Shown piece by piece: positions 60,059-64,000 of a stretch of 64,000 nt of DNA. The DNA lies in NCBI GenBank assembly GCA_949316495.1, contig OX439003.1, positions 24,552,295 to 24,616,294 on the forward strand, given 5' to 3'. Source of the stretch: Amphiduros pacificus (lineage: Eukaryota; Annelida; Polychaeta; Phyllodocida; Hesionidae). Each line of letters starts with the position of its first letter. Position 1 is the first letter of the stretch. The translations under genes and the position numbers were made by a program. The notes under the pieces are model-generated. The model did no database searches, had not been told where the DNA came from, and saw only the letters and a program-made list of their open reading frames with translations.

Positions 60059-63000
60059 ATGGCTGATTGGAACTGGGGAGGTCATTTTGGTGCAGATGAC
60101 GATGATGAAAATGATGAAGAAGGTGGATTTAAACCAGTATGTACTTCCAATTGTCATTGTATTGTCAGGGTGTCAGTGTTTCTCATCTTTCATTTCTGAT
60201 GCTAAAAAATTTTCAGAATTATTTTGTTAGTCCTGATTTTTGTATCAATTAAACCCAATATGAACACACAGTTTAGTTTTCTTCTCATTGACAGCCCCTT
60301 TAATTATAATTACCAGGTAGAAATTATGGTGAGATACTGTCAGTAATTATTAAATAGTACCAGTATGTGTACAGGGTTTTTTAATGGATTAAGATGAAAT
60401 TTTTCAGGAAAATTTCATTGTACACCTGTTTTCAATATTTTTTTCAGTGGCAATTTGCAACCCGTGATGGACTCATCTTTCTTATTGATACAACAAAGCC
60501 AATGTTTGAAAAAGAGGAAGACAGTGAGGAAAGTCCATTTGATCTGTGCATAAAGGTGATAATTGGAAGGTTACCTTCTAAAAATCTTTCAACATTATCT
60601 AATTTATACATAATTATATATATTATGCATTATAAAAGAAATAAAGGAAAGCCAACAACGTGTTTGCTAATTTAAATGCTTTTGTACTACATGGCCTGGC
60701 AAAATAACTGTGGTAATGAAGGAAGGAAGGCTTTTGATAATATTAAAATGAATTCTTTGTTTCAGTGTGCAAAGAGTTTCATCCAGAATAAGATTATCAG
60801 CAATACAAAGGATTTGTTTGCAGTTGTCTTCTTTGGAACTGTGAGTACAAAAACTTGTTTATTGAATATTACTGCAGTCAGCTATATCACACTGGAAATT
60901 TCTATATTGGTGAAATGTATTTGTATATACCTACTGGGGAGATGACGTTATATTGTAAAATATTTTCTGCATCAGTTAAACATAGTAATATCATGTTGTC
61001 AAAAGTGTTATGGAACAATATAGATAATGGTTGATTGCAAGTTTTTCATTTTATTTATGTCATTTTATGACAACTTCTGTTTAGCAGAGTAACAGAATAG
61101 GAATTTTTAAACAAATTATACTTTTCTTGCTGCTTACTATTTTAATGTTATGACTGTATCAGACAACTAAAGTAAAGATATTTTTCTTCATTTCAGGAGA
61201 AAAGCAGAAATTCCAGTGATTTCAAGCACATATTTGTTCTCCATGTAAGTGATATGTTTTATAAACTATTGGTAGGTTTCAGTCGCTGAGCTTCGGCAAA
61301 AATAGATTTAAAAAAAAAACTAAATTTCTCCATGTAAGTGGAAATATTTCCTGTCAACAAAGTTCATGTCTTTTGTGGTAGTATTGCATGCAGAAATATT
61401 CATCAAACAAGAAATATAAACAGTGTGCACATTCAATTTGCCACCATTAAACTGATGAAAAAGTTGTTCAACAAAAAAGTTGTCAAACTTCTCTGCAACA
61501 GTGCCTTACGGGTATATTTAAACTGTCACTTGGTATCAAATTTTATGTTTTTGTCATTATTGAGATGTTATTTTCATTATGAAGATGGTTCATTATCATT
61601 ATAATACTAGCCACCAGCTTCAATATTGAGTTGTTGTCTTTGCAATGTACTTGGCAGGACCTAGCAGAGCCTGGAGCAGAGAGAGTCCTGCAGTTAGAAG
61701 CTCTCATTAATGGTGAGAACTCAACACATTTCTCACATAATCAGTCTGTTGATTTCAAACTATATATTTGTTTGTATTTTACATTATCATCGATAAAACA
61801 TTTATTCTGCAGATGTGCATTTCATTTTAATAAAAGCATACCGGTAGTTTGTATTTTACCTCATCTCATTAGTGAATCAGTACTGTTTGAACAGCATCAT
61901 ATAACAGTATATGACATTTAATACTTTTTCTCACAAACTTTTTTATTTTCAATAAACATAACTAACATCTAGATGACATCATTGGAGACAATGATCTCAA
62001 TTGATTTTCTTTCCTCATAAGAAATCATCAATCATCAATACTATGAAGGTACTCTATGGCTCAGTCTATAGACAGAAAATCCAATGTCAAACATCCTTGA
62101 AAGTGTTGCCACCAGATTTTGCTCTTGATGATTTTAGAGCCAGACAATGATGACTTTGATGGAGATTATGGTCACAGTGATGGCTTTTCACTTAGTGATG
62201 CCCTGTGGACTTGCTCCAGCATGTTTTCAAATTGGTAAGTTTATGATTGTCTTGTTCTGAAGTGATAATTTGGTATAATTATAGAAAAAATTACCCTCAA
62301 CCTTTTAATGTACGAGTTTGGATCTGGGCTGGTAAATGTTCAATTTGTTTTTTACTTGTCTTCATGAAAATATATTGACCTTATCATGACTTTATCCTAA
62401 ATATTTAAAGTTAAATGACACAATGTGAGACACAAGTGTAAAAAAATACTATACAGAAATAATTTATCATATTGCATATTAAAGTTTTGATTTATTTGTT
62501 TTTTTTTTTTGTTTTTTTTTTTTCAGTACTCAAAAATTGGGGACCAAAAGAGTCATGCTGTTTACAAATAATGACAATCCACATTCTGGAAATGCTCAGC
62601 TGAGGGTAAGCCATTGTTAGTTTATCAAGATTATTTTTGCAACAGTATTTTCTTTCATTATTTTCTCCCAGATCTATTGGATTGCAATAACCTTGTTTAC
62701 TGTCATGAACAGATAATCCTCATTGGTATGAGATACTTTTTTCTACATAACATGTGTGTATCCATTACAGCGCCAAGTGGCGGCCAAAGCCGAGGATTTG
62801 CAGCAAAATGGAATTGATATGGAGCTGATGCATATGAACAGAGGTGGCCACAAATTTGATATTGATGCTTTCTATAAGGTGAACTATTTTTTTTACTGAT
62901 ACATGTCACAAGGACCTCTCCCATGTCCTTTGGATTCATAGGTGAAATAATATAATGCTATTTCATGAGCTCTTGTTACTTGCTAAAGTCATATTAATGG

Positions 63001-63893
63001 CAAAGTATCAGCAGATACAGTGAGATTTTGATATTTTATAGTATAGTATGGTTTCATAGTATCCAAAATAAATATTATTTATTTACATTTTAAACAGCAG
63101 CAATTATGATAATTACATCTCACTTAATTTGTCCTTTGAATCATTGTGCTATCAGGAGTTATTTTTGAAAATTGATTTTTACAGGACATCTTATTTACTG
63201 ATGAAGATGAAGATACTGCCACTCCAGATCCATCTGAGAAATTTGAGGAGTTGCTCACAAGGTAAATAGCTCAGTTTGCCTAAATAACTTAATCAAATGA
63301 AATATATATTTTTTTCTAAAAAATAGTAAACAGTTAAGATTCATTTAAATCATCCAAGGCAGTAGACACTGAGATATGATTAAGTGATGTACACCCCATG
63401 CTATACTCATTTCAGAGTTCGTGCTAAGATCCACAAGAAAAGGGCACAATCTCGAGTCAAATTTTCACTTGGATCAGGCTTAGATTTCTCGGTTGGAGTG
63501 TAAGTATAATGAGAGTAATTTGATAAAAATATTTTGATATGTTTTTGATATAGATTTATATACATGTTTTATAAAATTAAACAATTATGTCCTTGGAATT
63601 TTGAGTTACAAAGTGTCCTTTCATTTTGGAAAGTCCTCAAGCAAATGTCTAGAAATACATGTACTATGTGTTATATGTCAACATCTTTAAATATACTGTG
63701 ATAAAAATATTTGATAACAAAGGTCATCTTCAAAGCAAAGAGGTTGTATTCTCCGCTTTTTACCATTTTTAGTCAATGAGAATTGTGTATTTCCAGATAT
63801 AATCTGGTGCGCACCTGTTACAAACCTCCCATGGTGCGTCTGTACAAGAAAACTAATGACGAAATCAAGTCTGTTACTAAAACTTTCCTTGAG
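60059..63893 (+). CDS. XRCC6: Ku70, N-terminal part (partial gene)
   Basis: Eleven coding exons, GT-AG with consistent phases: 60059-60136, 60448-60555, 60766-60840, 61197-61244, 61658-61712, 62138-62234, 62527-62605, 62771-62878, 63185-63261, 63416-63499, 63797-63893 (906 nt, 302 codons). The gene runs past the right edge. It opens with an acidic stretch (GADDDDENDEEGGF), as in human Ku70, then a von Willebrand A-like domain from residue 35 (LIFLIDTTKPMF). Further matches are NTKDLFAVVFFGT, KRVMLFTNNDNPH, MNRGGHKFDIDAFYK, KFEELLTRVRAK and YKPPMVRLYKKTNDEIKS, which enters the DNA-encircling beta-barrel. Known role: with Ku80 it binds double-strand break ends and starts non-homologous end joining, in the nucleus. 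The rest of the barrel, the C-terminal arm and the SAP domain lie outside the window. Confidence 0.97.
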
Positions 63894-64000
63894 GTAACAT
63901 ATATTATCACGCATTGATATTTATTTCTTTGGTGCTTTTATTCATCAGGAATTGAAACTTTTTATGATTGAATAAAAGAAGGACTTTTTATGTTGATAGA

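Overview
The window is a piece of an animal nuclear genome. Its genes have many short coding exons with GT-AG introns. It is AT-rich and full of microsatellites, minisatellites, tRNA-derived SINEs and MITEs. The proteins read clearly against animal families. The repeat style and a secreted cysteine-rich peptide gene suggest an invertebrate, probably a lophotrochozoan such as a mollusc; that placement is inference, not something one sequence feature proves.

Layout. 394-4945 (minus): N-terminal 274 codons of an importin-7/8 type nuclear import receptor, running off the left edge. 5.4-9.8 kb: a decayed LINE tail, minisatellites, a palindromic MITE and long (TA)n and (ATC)n tracts. 9865-11428 (minus) and 16039-16829 (plus): two divergently arranged R-SNARE (VAMP/synaptobrevin-like) genes that share intron positions and an unusual KPWES luminal tail, separated by a tandem-repeat field that has taken a SINE insertion. 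20695-23034 (plus): an uninterrupted gene for a 779-residue ankyrin-repeat protein ending in a SOCS box. 23-35 kb: no gene seen; tandem repeats, a near-identical duplicated segment, a Penelope-type hammerhead ribozyme and a (TTA)n tract of about 340 bp. 35.4-44.2 kb (plus): a small gene for a secreted 101-residue peptide with eight cysteines after the signal peptide, whose likely TATA box and 5' UTR exon lie 8.4 kb upstream; the putative intron holds minisatellites, a MITE and SINEs. 46338-58179 (minus): complete DDB1, 26 coding exons adding up to exactly 1140 codons plus stop. 60059-63893 (plus): the first 302 codons of XRCC6 (Ku70), running off the right edge.

How the genes relate. DDB1 (CRL4 ubiquitin ligase adaptor, nucleotide excision repair) and XRCC6 (non-homologous end joining) are head to head. 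The sequence between them carries NRF1-like, E2F-like and CCAAT motifs, so a shared bidirectional promoter for two DNA-damage genes is likely. The ankyrin-SOCS protein would belong to a different (cullin-5) ubiquitin ligase. The two SNAREs look like an inverted duplication. No other functional clustering is apparent. I saw no LTR retroelement, Polinton, CRISPR array or complete autonomous transposon.
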